Source of the DNA: Lujinxingia sediminis
Lineage (GTDB): Bacteria; Myxococcota_A; Bradymonadia; Bradymonadales; Bradymonadaceae
DNA: 64,000 nt
Assembly: GCF_004005565.1 (NCBI RefSeq)
Contig: NZ_SADD01000006.1
Span: forward strand, 62,001-126,000
Reading direction: 5' to 3'
The notes below the pieces were generated by a model. The model was not told where the DNA came from, made no database searches, and was given only the letters and a program-made list of their open reading frames with translations. Both the position numbers and the translations under genes were made by a program. Positions 45,542-56,463 of this stretch are shown piece by piece; positions within the stretch are counted from its first letter, which is position 1; each line of letters opens with the position of its first letter.

Positions 45542-47554
45542 GTGACGCCACGCTATAGCACCACGCGACCCGGAGCCCCCCCGGGCGCCGAGCCCGCAGC
45601 CCCCCCGAGACATGACCTGATGACTCATCCTCCCGAGACAGAGAGCCCCTCCCTGGTAGGGACGCTCATTGAGGGCAAGTACCTGCTGGAGCGCGAGCTG
45701 GGGGCCGGCGGCATGGGTGCGGTGTACCTGGCGCGCCACAAGACGATTGAGCGGGAGGTGGCCATCAAGCTGCTGCACCGCGCGCTGGCCTCGGACGCGT
45801 CGATTCGACGTCGTTTTGAGACTGAAGCGCGGGCGATCGCCCGGCTGAGCCACCCCAACTGCGTGATGCTCTATGAGTTCGGCCTGGAGCCGGAGCTGGA
45901 AGCGCTCTACGCGGTCTTTGAGTATGTGAAGGGGCGCTCGCTGGAGAAGTGGGCCGGGCAGAAGCTGGCGATCGACGATGTGCTCGAACTGGGGCGGCAG
46001 GTGGTCGCGGCGATCGAGCACGCCCACAGCCAGAAGATCATTCATCGCGACTTGAAGCCCGACAACATCATGGTGACGATCGCCGACAGCGGGAAGCTGG
46101 AGGTGAAGGTGCTCGACTTCGGTATCGCGCGCATCGCTGAAGAAGATGACGTGGAGACCGGGGAGCAGAGCCGGCTGACCAAGATGGGGCAGATGTTTGG
46201 CACGCCTCCTTATATGAGCCCGGAGCAGATTCGGGCGCGGCTTAACATCAGCTTTGCCACCGACATCTACTCGATCGGCGTGATTCTCTACGAGCTCATC
46301 GAGGGGCGGCTTCCCTTTCTGGCGGACTCCCCCATTGAGACGGTGATGCTGCACCTCAATGAGGAGGTGCCGCCGATGGTGCGCAGCGGTCTTCCTGAGG
46401 AGCTGCGTCAGATTGTGATGCGTTGTTTGCAGAAGGCTCCCGAGGATCGTTTCGAAAGCTGCACCGAGCTTCGCGAAGCGCTCGATCGTGTGGTGGTGGA
46501 GCCCGGCGAAGTCACAGCGCTGACTCATGTAGGTGGGGTGGCTGACTTGCGCGAAGGCACGCCGGTGATGGCCGGCGGGGAGAAGACCGCGCCGGAGACG
46601 CCGGATTCCGACCCGATCGCGGCTGCCCACGCCACCGAACTGGCCTTTGGTCACGCGCCCACTCTGGCGGCTTCGCCGGAACGCTGGCCGGGCGCCTCGT
46701 CTCAAGACGTCGGTGGCGCCGCACAGGTCGGTGAGCGTCACAATGAGGCTCAGGCTTCGTCGTCCAGGGCGAACGCTCCGACCATGCCTCCCGCCGATAG
46801 CGGAGCATCCGGGGCGTCGTCGCGAGCATCTGCTGCGGTGGAGACGGCCCGTCAGCAGCCCGGTCTTGGTGGCCTGGCGACCGGGGATAGCGCCGCGCCT
46901 CGCGAGGCTCCCGAGACCTGGTCGGAGGAGACCGACGCCACACGGCGCAAGACCGTGATGCTCCTGATCGCCGCCATCGGTGTGGTCGTGCTGGTTCTGG
47001 TCGGAGTGGTGGCTGGGATGGGCGGTGAGCCCGATGAGGGCGCAGAACTCGGTGCGACAGGGGCGTTCGATGAGCCTTCCAAAGCGCAGTCTTCGCAGGC
47101 ACAGAGCGAGGGCGCATTCGGAAGCAATGAGGCTGAGGAAGGTGCTGAGGCCGGCTCTGCACAAGGTGATGAGGCATCTGCCGCCAGCGTTGCTCCGGGT
47201 GCGCCGGATGATGCGGCGACCGAGCCCCATGCGGCCCCGCAGGAGGGTCTGCCGGGCGATGGGAGCGGCCGCGCCGACGATAGCGGCCGCGCCGACGATA
47301 GCTCGGAGCGCGAGGTGGGGGCCGGCGAGGAGGTGGTTGGTGCTCGCCAGGAGAGCGAGGCGCAGGTTGAGGTTGAACCTGTGCGGCGCGCCTCCTCGGG
47401 CAAAACGGCCGCGCCGGCCAGCGCGCCCGAAGCTGCGGCGCCTCAGGAGCCGGCGCGCCTTCGCCTCAACCGCACCCGTCGCATCACCAGGGATGACGAC
47501 GAAGAACCCGAGTCCAATGAAGAGCCGGCCCGGCTGAGTCTGCCGCGGCGCTGA
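45542..47554 (+). CDS. PknB-type serine/threonine protein kinase with one transmembrane helix
   Basis: 670-residue kinase. The catalytic domain (~residues 35-320 from the GTG start) has LGAGGMGAVYLARH, Lys76 in VAIKLL, the catalytic HRDLKPDNIM (Asp170), DFGIAR and GTPPYMSPEQI, so it should be active. A Ser/Ala-rich cytosolic linker follows, then one helix around residues 473-493 (VMLLIAAIGVVVLVLVGVVAG) and a ~175-residue acidic, low-complexity extracytoplasmic tail with no sensor domain seen. Starts with GTG at 45542, or ATG at 45620. The TPR protein gene lies 15 bp downstream and probably co-functions. Confidence 0.92.
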   Translation: MTPRYSTTRPGAPPGAEPAAPPRHDLMTHPPETESPSLVGTLIEGKYLLERELGAGGMGAVYLARHKTIEREVAIKLLHRALASDASIRRRFETEARAIARLSHPNCVMLYEFGLEPELEALYAVFEYVKGRSLEKWAGQKLAIDDVLELGRQVVAAIEHAHSQKIIHRDLKPDNIMVTIADSGKLEVKVLDFGIARIAEEDDVETGEQSRLTKMGQMFGTPPYMSPEQIRARLNISFATDIYSIGVILYELIEGRLPFLADSPIETVMLHLNEEVPPMVRSGLPEELRQIVMRCLQKAPEDRFESCTELREALDRVVVEPGEVTALTHVGGVADLREGTPVMAGGEKTAPETPDSDPIAAAHATELAFGHAPTLAASPERWPGASSQDVGGAAQVGERHNEAQASSSRANAPTMPPADSGASGASSRASAAVETARQQPGLGGLATGDSAAPREAPETWSEETDATRRKTVMLLIAAIGVVVLVLVGVVAGMGGEPDEGAELGATGAFDEPSKAQSSQAQSEGAFGSNEAEEGAEAGSAQGDEASAASVAPGAPDDAATEPHAAPQEGLPGDGSGRADDSGRADDSSEREVGAGEEVVGARQESEAQVEVEPVRRASSGKTAAPASAPEAAAPQEPARLRLNRTRRITRDDDEEPESNEEPARLSLPRR

Positions 47555-47569
47555 GCGAGAAGAGGAAAC

Positions 47570-48478
47570 ATGGATATGCCGAGCCAAACGAAGTTGCGTA
47601 TCGCCGCGCTGGCGCTGGGGTGGAGCCTGGTGATGGTGTCCTCAACCACGGCCTGGGCCCAGGAAGGGGACGCGCATCAGGAGATGTTGCGCCTGAGCGC
47701 CGAGGCCCAGGAGCAGTATGACGCCGGGCAGCTTCAAGAGGCCGCCGATACCTATCGGGAGGCGTACGCGGCGTATCCGCAGCCGATCCTGCTGAAAAAC
47801 GAGATGATCGCGCGCTATCTGATCGAAGACTGCGACCGTTCGATGGAACTTGCGCAGGGCTTTGAAGCCAGCGGGGAGGCGACCGCCGAAGATGAACTCG
47901 ACCTCGCGGCGGTCTACGCGGACTGCTCCCTGGTGCTTGCCAGTGCGTCGCTGGAGGCCGGGGAGCTGGAAGAGGCCCGCCAGCAGCTCACGTTGGGCGA
48001 GTCGCACTGGGACGAGGAGCTCGCCGGGGAGGGCGAGGCGCTCTGGGAGCGTCTGGGCAGGGCGCAGACCGAGCGCGAGGCTCAGGCGCAGAGTTTGGCC
48101 GCGAGCTCGGCCGCGAGCTCGGCGATTGAAGCGCCACCCGAGGTGGGTGGGGCTCCGGTGGGCGGTTGGGTACTGACGGCCGGCGGGGTGGTGGGGATTG
48201 TGGGCGCGAGCGCCTGGTATTTGAGCAGCCGCGGCGATGTTGAGGAGCTGCAGGAGGTCGCCGCCGAAGGCATCGATCGGGCACGGTACGAGGAGCTCTC
48301 GGACAGTGTGGCGACGGCGCGCTGGGGCGTGCCGACGCTCTACGCGCTCAGCGGTCTGGCCACCGTCGGCGGGATCCTCTGGGTGGTGATGCAGAGCTCG
48401 GACGAAGCGCCGGCGCTGACGGTGATGCCCGAGGTGGGCCCGCAGAGCGCAGGGGCCCGGCTTCGGCTGCGCTTTTGA
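47570..48478 (+). CDS. Exported TPR-like protein next to the kinase
   Basis: 302-residue protein with a signal peptide (end TTAWAQEG), helical TPR-like pairs (residues ~35-140: AQEQYDAGQLQEAADTYREA; VYADCSLVLASASLEAGELEEARQQ) and two hydrophobic helices near the C-terminus (GWVLTAGGVVGIVGASAWYL and TLYALSGLATVGGILWVVM). This architecture recurs beside Ser/Thr kinases in myxobacteria, where the TPR protein is a probable partner or substrate. AGAGGA precedes the ATG; 15 bp after the kinase stop. Confidence 0.82.
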   Translation: MDMPSQTKLRIAALALGWSLVMVSSTTAWAQEGDAHQEMLRLSAEAQEQYDAGQLQEAADTYREAYAAYPQPILLKNEMIARYLIEDCDRSMELAQGFEASGEATAEDELDLAAVYADCSLVLASASLEAGELEEARQQLTLGESHWDEELAGEGEALWERLGRAQTEREAQAQSLAASSAASSAIEAPPEVGGAPVGGWVLTAGGVVGIVGASAWYLSSRGDVEELQEVAAEGIDRARYEELSDSVATARWGVPTLYALSGLATVGGILWVVMQSSDEAPALTVMPEVGPQSAGARLRLRF

Positions 48479-48748
48479 GAGGAGCCGCAGCGTCGCTCGT
48501 TGACGACGCAGCTTCCTGCATCGCGACACGCAAACTCAGGGGATAGCGCTTCATCCAGCTGTGGTGTGGCGCTGCGCCTGTATGTGCGTTTCTGGAGCGA
48601 AGAGCGCGCGCCGATGCGTCGCGAAGAGGCTGTGGCCTACCCTTTGCAAAGATGTGTTTCGGACGACGAGTGACGTGCGTTTGCTCGTGTTGGGACCCGT
48701 GCTCGCTGGGAGCGCAGGGGCGATGTCTGCGGTGAGACTGAGGCGACG

Positions 48749-50464
48749 ATGAGATACCCTTTAAGGCTCGTAACCCCTGCGGCGCTGCGACTTTTGAGCG
48801 TCCTGGCGCTCTGCGCTGCGGTGGCCTGCGGCGACTCCGACAACTTCGATGAGACACTCCCCGGCGGCGACGAGCAGCCCGACTACGGTGCCGACTCCGA
48901 CGCGGGCATGGAGGAGCCGGATCGTGACGATGGTGAGGCGGAGCCGCCCGCCGAAATCGAAGAGCAGATCGTGGAGAGGGTGGCCGCCACCGACCGCTAC
49001 ATCTTTGTGCCCACCGGTCGCGAAGACGGCGATCAGGTCGCATTGATCGACGGGGAGACGTTTCAGGTGGAGCCGATTCGCGTGGGACTCAATCCCCAGG
49101 CGATCGTCGCCGCCGAGGTCGAAGGGGCAGGGGCGGTGGCCTATGTGTGGAGCGAGGGCACTTCGACGGTGGCGATCGTGCGCGCCGATATGCGTGATTC
49201 GCGTGAACGCCCGGACGTGCGTGTGGTGCGGGTACCCCGTGAGGTCAACCAGCTGGCGGTGGCCCCCGGCGGTCGCTATGCGCTGGCGTATATTGACCCG
49301 GAGTTGCCGCTGCCCACCCAGGGGAGCGCGGTCTCGCTGCAGACGATGGCGCTCATCGCGCTGGGTGATGCGCCTGGGGAGGATGAGGCGTACCAGCTCT
49401 CGGTGACGCGTCGTATCGAATCGCTCTCGTTTAGCGATGACGGCAGGTTCGGTTTTATCGTGGGCGAGGAGGGCATCAGCCGCATTGAGTTTGAAGATAT
49501 CAAGGCCGACGCCTTTGTGCCCACCCTCGACCTGGGGGCGGCGACGCAGGACTTTCCGCCTCGCGATCAGGAAGCCGCGTTTAGTGCCGACGCCTCCCGC
49601 ATGATTTTGCGAAGTTCGCAGCTTGCCGGCCTGGGTCTTTTTGAGTTGGCGGTTGAGGAACACGCGGTAGCGTCCCGGCGCATGCTGCCGCTTCCCGGAG
49701 TTCCCACCGATGTGGAGTTGCTGGAGCGGGAGGTTGAGGGAGAGCTTCGCCGCGAAGTGCTCTTCGCGATGCGTGAGCGGGGGCAGGTGGGGCGTTTTGA
49801 TCTCGACCAGGTGATGGCCGCCGAGAGCGATGAGGCGGCCGCAACCCTCGTGGAGCTCATTGATGTCGAGGGTGTGGAGGCGGGCATCGCGCGGCTGACG
49901 CCGGATGAGCAGTCGTTGCTGGTCTTCTCGACCCTGCCGCCGATTCCGAGTGTGGGGCTGCTTGATGTGGGCACGGGCCAGGTGCAGACGGTGGCGCTGC
50001 GCAACCAGATTCGAACACTGGCGCTCTCACCGGACAGTGAGACCGCCGTGGTGGTCCATCGCGCGCAACCGGGAAGCGCTGCGGGGGGCGCAAGCTGGGA
50101 GGATCGTTTTCGCTACGCTCACGGGCTCAGTCTGTGGGACCTCGCCACGGGTTATGTGCGTCCGGTGGTGCTTCAGGCTGAGCCGCAGTCGGTGCTGATG
50201 GTCGAGTCTATGGCAGGGCCCACCTGGCTCTACGGGATGCTGGCCAATGAGGGCGGCGCAAACTTCGGGGTGGTGCGAATCTCCCTGGAGACCTTCGCCG
50301 TGGAGGTTCTGCCGGTCCCTCGGCGCCCGGCGCAGATCGGGGTGGTCGCCGATCAGGTTTTTGTGACCCAGGAGGACGGCCAGGGGCGCGTGACCTTCTT
50401 CGACATTGAGACGGGCACCCAGCGCACAGTCAGCGGATTTGAGCTCAACGCGGAGGTGCAGTGA
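48749..50464 (+). CDS. Lipoprotein with propeller-like repeats (paralog 1)
   Basis: 571-residue lipoprotein (lipobox AAVACGD), an acidic Asp/Pro/Glu linker (~30-70) and a C-terminal ~450-residue region of repeated beta-strand units such as VRVPREVNQLAVAPGGRYALAYI, SLSFSDDGRFGFIVGEEG and TLALSPDSETAVVVHRA, the pattern of propeller blades. Its last 120 residues match the second paralog closely in layout (VRISLETFAVEVLPVPRRPAQIGVV..VFVTQEDGQGRVTFFDIETG). First gene of a run of four near-overlapping genes. Function unknown. Confidence 0.8.
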   Translation: MRYPLRLVTPAALRLLSVLALCAAVACGDSDNFDETLPGGDEQPDYGADSDAGMEEPDRDDGEAEPPAEIEEQIVERVAATDRYIFVPTGREDGDQVALIDGETFQVEPIRVGLNPQAIVAAEVEGAGAVAYVWSEGTSTVAIVRADMRDSRERPDVRVVRVPREVNQLAVAPGGRYALAYIDPELPLPTQGSAVSLQTMALIALGDAPGEDEAYQLSVTRRIESLSFSDDGRFGFIVGEEGISRIEFEDIKADAFVPTLDLGAATQDFPPRDQEAAFSADASRMILRSSQLAGLGLFELAVEEHAVASRRMLPLPGVPTDVELLEREVEGELRREVLFAMRERGQVGRFDLDQVMAAESDEAAATLVELIDVEGVEAGIARLTPDEQSLLVFSTLPPIPSVGLLDVGTGQVQTVALRNQIRTLALSPDSETAVVVHRAQPGSAAGGASWEDRFRYAHGLSLWDLATGYVRPVVLQAEPQSVLMVESMAGPTWLYGMLANEGGANFGVVRISLETFAVEVLPVPRRPAQIGVVADQVFVTQEDGQGRVTFFDIETGTQRTVSGFELNAEVQ

Positions 50465-52161
50465 TGCGAGGTCGTAAGTGCTCGATTCTGCTGATGGTTT
50501 TAGCGCTTTCGTTGTTTGCTTCGGCAGGGTGCGGCGGAGATTCACAAGCCCCCTCCGGCGGGGCCAACGATGCTGACGCCGGGGGCAACTACCAGCCGCC
50601 CGGCGATGGTGAAGACCCCGGTGAACCTCGTCCCCCGCTGCCGGAGGTGCCCGAGAGTTATACGTATTCGCAGCCGGCGATCGTGGGCGATAAGGTCTAT
50701 GTCGCCAATGAAACGCTCGATGCGGTGGCGATCATTGACAGCCAGAGCCTGGAGATCGAGGGGGTGCCGGTGGGCCGGGCGCCCACGCAGGTGGTCGCGC
50801 CGGTGGAGGGCGCCGGCGATGATGCCCGGGTGATGGTTCTCAACGCAGGGGATCACACCGTCTCGCTGCTCGACCCGGATGGTGAGGAGAGCCTTCATGT
50901 GCCGGTGCTCCCCCATGCCAACCGCCTGCAGGCCACCGCGTCGGGGCGCTTCGGAGTGGCCTGGTACGACAGCTCCGAGCCGGGGCCGGCCGGCGACCTC
51001 TCGGCCATCACGGTGGTCAGCGAAGCGGGCAGCTTCGATGTGGCAGTGGGCTTTCTGGTGCGCCAGGTGCTCTTCGACGAGGTTGGCGAGCGCGCGTTGG
51101 TGATCAGCGACGACGGGGTCAGCGTGCTGGAGCTGGCGGCGATTGAGAGCGATCGTTTCGTTGCCCCCCGCCCGCTGACCCCGCCCGGATTTGAGGCCGT
51201 AGACCCGGCCGAGCTCCGGCTGCATCTCGGCCCGCAGGGCGAGTCGCTGGTGGCCTGGACTCCCTCGCAGCCCTTTCTCTTTGTGAGTGATTTAAGCGAG
51301 GGCTCCCCGGTTGCGATCGCGCTGGGCGCCCCTCCCACCGGCGCCGCGCTTGCCGAAGCGACCCTTGTGCTCGCGCTCAGTGAGGCGGACCGCCTGCTTG
51401 CCATCACGCTCCCCCGGGGGCTGGAGACCGCCCGCGCCGACCAGGAGGCCCGCGGGGTCTGGGTCGACGCTACCTTTGTGCCGCCCCTCGCCGACGACGC
51501 CTTTTTGGACTCCGAGGGCTTTTCCTACCTGAGCCTTCCGGTGCCCGGGCTGGGCTCGGTGGTCTTAAGCGACGACGCCTCGGTGGCGATGGCCTTTACC
51601 ACCAACCCGCAGGAAACGCGCGGGGTGCTGGTGGCGATGGCCGACCGGGAACTCAGTACGGTGCGCTTTGAGAAAGAAGTGCGCGGGGTGCTGCCGGATG
51701 AAGTTGGCAAGACCTTTCTGGTGATTCACCCGCGTCGGCCCGGCTCCCGAGAGGGGTTGACCCCGGCCGACCCCGAGTTTGTGGAGCGAAGCCACGCCTT
51801 CTCGGTGCTCGATATCGCCAGCCATCAGACTCGGCTGGTGCTCACCGAGCTTGCGATCGCGCGGGCAGTGCTCTTCGCCCCCGACGTCGGCGACGCGTTT
51901 GTGTACCTGAGCTACGAGAACCCGACACCTGGTGCGGCGGAGCTTCTGGCACACCGCGAGATTGTGCGCGTCAACCTCGGTAGCTTCCGCAGCGAGGTGC
52001 TGAGGCTCTCGGCGCTTCCCGATGATATGGGGCTGATTCCAGGGAGCGGACGCGTCTACGTCAACCAGGTGCACCCCCAGGGGCGGATCACCTTTGTGGA
52101 GGCTGCCACCGGTGAGCGCCAGACGGTGACGGGCTATCAGCTTAACTCGGGGATTTTTTGA
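50464..52161 (+). CDS. Lipoprotein with propeller-like repeats (paralog 2)
   Basis: 565-residue lipoprotein (lipobox ASAGCGG) with a Gly/Pro/Glu linker and propeller-like blades (SYTYSQPAIVGDKVYVANETLDAVAIIDS; VGRAPTQVVAPVEG). The ending VRVNLGSFRSEVLRLSALPDDMGLIPGSGRVYVNQ..GRITFVEAATGERQTVTGYQLNSG is clearly related to the first paralog's end. The ATG overlaps the upstream TGA by one base (TGATG), so translation is coupled. GTG at 50461 is the alternative. Confidence 0.8.
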   Translation: MRGRKCSILLMVLALSLFASAGCGGDSQAPSGGANDADAGGNYQPPGDGEDPGEPRPPLPEVPESYTYSQPAIVGDKVYVANETLDAVAIIDSQSLEIEGVPVGRAPTQVVAPVEGAGDDARVMVLNAGDHTVSLLDPDGEESLHVPVLPHANRLQATASGRFGVAWYDSSEPGPAGDLSAITVVSEAGSFDVAVGFLVRQVLFDEVGERALVISDDGVSVLELAAIESDRFVAPRPLTPPGFEAVDPAELRLHLGPQGESLVAWTPSQPFLFVSDLSEGSPVAIALGAPPTGAALAEATLVLALSEADRLLAITLPRGLETARADQEARGVWVDATFVPPLADDAFLDSEGFSYLSLPVPGLGSVVLSDDASVAMAFTTNPQETRGVLVAMADRELSTVRFEKEVRGVLPDEVGKTFLVIHPRRPGSREGLTPADPEFVERSHAFSVLDIASHQTRLVLTELAIARAVLFAPDVGDAFVYLSYENPTPGAAELLAHREIVRVNLGSFRSEVLRLSALPDDMGLIPGSGRVYVNQVHPQGRITFVEAATGERQTVTGYQLNSGIF

Positions 52162-53798
52162 TGATGACGTTCAAGAAGACGCCGCCCGGCGCGGCAATCG
52201 AGGTTGTGATGCAGACGTTCAACCCTCTGGCCCCGGCGCTTGCGGCGCTGGTGCTTGCGCTGATGACCACGGGCTGCGGCCCGATGGAGCCCCAGCCCTG
52301 GACCGAGGTCCGGAGTACCTTTGGTCCGCTTCAGGTCGGCGAGCAGTTGGTCTATTACGATGCGTCTCGCGCGGAACTGATCAGGGTGGAACCGACCCGA
52401 GAGGCGCTCGCCGGCGAGCTCACTACCGAGCGGGTGAAGACACTGAGCCAGGTCTATGTGCTCGATACCCCTGGCGATGATGAGAGCGTCTATGTCCTCG
52501 GCGGCGGCGCAACCCCGCAGCTTCGTCTGCATAACCTCGTCGAGGGCGGCACCCGCACGATCGCGCTCAATAGCCCTTACGACCGCGCCCACAGCGATCC
52601 TTACGGGGAGTTCATGGTGCTACGCCACTCCGGCAACCAGAGCGGCGATGAGGCGCGTAACCTCAATGAGGTCGCGGTTGTGGATCTTCGCGAGGGGGCC
52701 GACGAGAGCGCCGAAGTGCTCACGCTCTTTAGCCGCGCGAACGCTGTGGTTTTTGCGCCGCCCTTTGAGCTTGAGGGCCAGGAGTACCGCATCGCGCTGG
52801 GGCTTTCGACCAGTGAGATCACGCTGATGGATCTCGACGCCGAACAGTCCGCCGACAAGCTGCGCGCCATTCCGCTGACGGTCAGCCAGGCCGACACCCC
52901 TCGCACACCCGTGCAGGTGGAGGTGGTGGTTGAGGAAGACCCGCAGATGCCGGGCGCGGTGAGCATCTTTGTACTGACCGATGTGGGCAGCGACATTACC
53001 CAGATCATGGTGCAGCCGGCGGCGCGCGCCGACAGTAACCGTCGTCTGGATATTGCGATCAATCAGCTTTACGCCGGCGCGCGACCCGTGAGCTTTGAGG
53101 TGCTGGATCTGGAGGGGGTGGGGCGGAGGCTCTTTGCCATCGATGGGGCGCAGCCCCGCTTTACGATGGTCGATGTGCTCAGCGGGGAGTCCGATACCTT
53201 TGCGCTACCGTTGGGGCGCGCGGCCACGGACCTTGTGCGCTTTGAGACGCCGGCCGAAAGCGGTGCGGGCAGTGAGGCGCGCTTGATGGCGTACAGCGCG
53301 AGCGATGCGCTGGTGGCGATGATTCGTCCGGAGCTCATCACGTTGAGCAGTGAGACCCCGACGGTCGGGAAGAGCGTCGAGGCGATTCGCCTGCAAGCAG
53401 CGCCGCAGCATGTGTGGGTCGATGAGGCCGAGCGACTCCAGCGGGTACTTGTGGCGCATAACGCCGGGTTTTCGCTGATCGATTTGAGCGTGAGTCGGGC
53501 CAGCTACATTAGCGGCGCCGGTACGCTCAGCGGGGTGGTGGTGCATGAGGGGGAGGCCTTCGGGGTCTATGAGAACGCCGCAGGGGTGGTGCGGTTGGAG
53601 ATTGAGAGCGGTCGCACCAGCAGCGCGAGTCTCGATCTTGCGGCGCGCTCGGTGGCGCTGATGCCCTCCCGGGATCTTCTGGTGATCGATCACGGTGGTG
53701 CCGGCGGCACGCTCACCGTGATTCCCACTGACGATCTGCAAACATCGCAGGCGCGCTCGTTCTTTGAAGTTACGCGCCAGCGCGTGCTCAGCCGATGA
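52161..53798 (+). CDS. Lipoprotein with propeller-like repeats (paralog 3)
   Basis: 545-residue predicted lipoprotein (lipobox LMTTGCGP), again with blade-like repeats and the SQVYVLDTPGDDESVYVLGGG, FEVLDLEGVGRRLFAID and SGVVVHEGEAFGVYENAAG strands. It lacks the acidic spacer of the first two. The TGATG overlap at 52159-52163 couples it to the preceding gene; a second start at 52209 with GAGG 5 bases upstream fits the signal peptide better. Part of the same four-gene operon. Confidence 0.78.
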   Translation: MMTFKKTPPGAAIEVVMQTFNPLAPALAALVLALMTTGCGPMEPQPWTEVRSTFGPLQVGEQLVYYDASRAELIRVEPTREALAGELTTERVKTLSQVYVLDTPGDDESVYVLGGGATPQLRLHNLVEGGTRTIALNSPYDRAHSDPYGEFMVLRHSGNQSGDEARNLNEVAVVDLREGADESAEVLTLFSRANAVVFAPPFELEGQEYRIALGLSTSEITLMDLDAEQSADKLRAIPLTVSQADTPRTPVQVEVVVEEDPQMPGAVSIFVLTDVGSDITQIMVQPAARADSNRRLDIAINQLYAGARPVSFEVLDLEGVGRRLFAIDGAQPRFTMVDVLSGESDTFALPLGRAATDLVRFETPAESGAGSEARLMAYSASDALVAMIRPELITLSSETPTVGKSVEAIRLQAAPQHVWVDEAERLQRVLVAHNAGFSLIDLSVSRASYISGAGTLSGVVVHEGEAFGVYENAAGVVRLEIESGRTSSASLDLAARSVALMPSRDLLVIDHGGAGGTLTVIPTDDLQTSQARSFFEVTRQRVLSR

Positions 53799-53833
53799 GC
53801 CTGACTTCTTTTGAAGTAGAGATGAGGTTGATG

Positions 53834-54598
53834 ATGAGAGAGACGACGAAGAGCGTGCTGACGCTGGGGATGCTGGTGGCCGGAACGCTGGCTGTGGGCA
53901 TACCGCAGGCGCAAGCGCAGGAGGTGCAGGCGCAAGCAGCTCCGGGGTACGAGGCACCGGCCTATCAGGCTCCGGCGGTGGCCGATGGACCGCGCTACAG
54001 CGTGAGCTATGCCGGGCGTTTTATGCCGGCCACCGACGATGCGGTGGCGATGGGCGTGGGCGCCGGTCCGGCCCTGCGTCTGGGGGTGGAGGGCCTCGGT
54101 ATCGAGGAACTCGGCCTGGGCGTTGTGGTGCACAGCGACGCGCGCAGCGCCACGCCCTTTGAAAACACCATGAAGTTGGACTGGAAGCGCACCGCGGTGA
54201 TGGTGGAGCTCGATTACGGGATGCGCTTCGCCGACGAGCGCTTACGCCCGGCTGCTCGCCTGGGGCTTGGCTATATGCACCACAGCCTCGACCTTTACGC
54301 CGACGGGGGCACTTCCGCCGATTGGAGCAACCGCTTCGAGGGCAGCGCCGGTTCGTTTGCGTTTACAGCGCAGGCGGTCCTGGATCTGACCCTCTTGCGA
54401 AGCTCCAGCCGGGCCTGGGCCTTCGGGGTGTACGGAGCCTGGGGCCTTGCGGGCCACACACGCGCCAACTTCGATGCGATGGAGCCGGTCTACGCGGATG
54501 GCGAGCGGGTGGAGCGCGCGCCGATCGATGCCGGTTCGGCCGGGGCTCTTCGCCCGGGCGGGGAGATTGGTTTTTCGCTGGTCTGGCAGCCCCGATGA
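53834..54598 (+). CDS. Outer-membrane beta-barrel at the end of the lipoprotein operon
   Basis: 254-residue predicted outer-membrane protein. Signal peptide (SVLTLGMLVAGTLAVGIPQAQAQE) is followed by a short Gln/Ala/Pro linker and alternating strands (RYSVSYAGRFMPATDDAVAMGVGAG, DERLRPAARLGLGYMHHSL, GGEIGFSLVWQPR). ATG at 53834 has GAGG 6 bases upstream; the ATG at 53795, overlapping the previous stop as ATGA, is possible too. It may form the membrane part of a complex with the three lipoproteins (inference). Confidence 0.78.
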   Translation: MRETTKSVLTLGMLVAGTLAVGIPQAQAQEVQAQAAPGYEAPAYQAPAVADGPRYSVSYAGRFMPATDDAVAMGVGAGPALRLGVEGLGIEELGLGVVVHSDARSATPFENTMKLDWKRTAVMVELDYGMRFADERLRPAARLGLGYMHHSLDLYADGGTSADWSNRFEGSAGSFAFTAQAVLDLTLLRSSSRAWAFGVYGAWGLAGHTRANFDAMEPVYADGERVERAPIDAGSAGALRPGGEIGFSLVWQPR

Positions 54599-54646
54599 GG
54601 GCCCGGTCAGGTGGCAGGTCTCGCCGCGGAGCGACGGCCTGCACAC

Positions 54647-54675
54647 TTGACACTTAGCCTCGAAGTTTTCAGATT
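54647..54675 (+). promoter_or_regulatory. Possible promoter for kamA-like gene
   Basis: TTGACA at 54647-54652, 17-base spacer, weak -10 CAGATT at 54670-54675. The -10 is poor, so this is tentative. Confidence 0.3.
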
Positions 54676-54789
54676 GTGCGGGCCGGACTCGCCGCCACGA
54701 CATCCTGTGGTGAGTGTGGACTCGGAGCGCGGTTACGGCCCGCCGCGCCATCTTTTTTAATCTGGAACTTTTTGAGGAGTCCACACCCC

Positions 54790-56211
<1,422 letters not shown>

Positions 56212-56270
56212 GCCCTACGCAGCGCCTCGCCAGAGGTTGACGTGGCGAGGACGGCGATAAGATTTGAGGA

Positions 56271-56306
56271 GACGGCGCGGGGAGATTCCCCGCGCCGTCT
56301 TTTTTT
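56271..56306 (+). terminator. Intrinsic terminator after the aminomutase gene
   Basis: GACGGCGCGGGGA, a GAT loop, TCCCCGCGCCGTC and seven T residues: a 13-bp perfect stem. Confidence 0.95.
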
Positions 56307-56463
56307 GTGGCGACGCAGCCCGGGCGGTATCACATCAGAGTGTGCTAAGTGCGCGTTGGATTGATTAAAACGTGCGCCGGGTGCGTCGAAGCAGTCCGAG
56401 CGGTTGAAGCGTCGCGCCGCTGGCGAGTTTATCTTTCGAAGCTCTGGCGAGTGAGAGGTCGGT

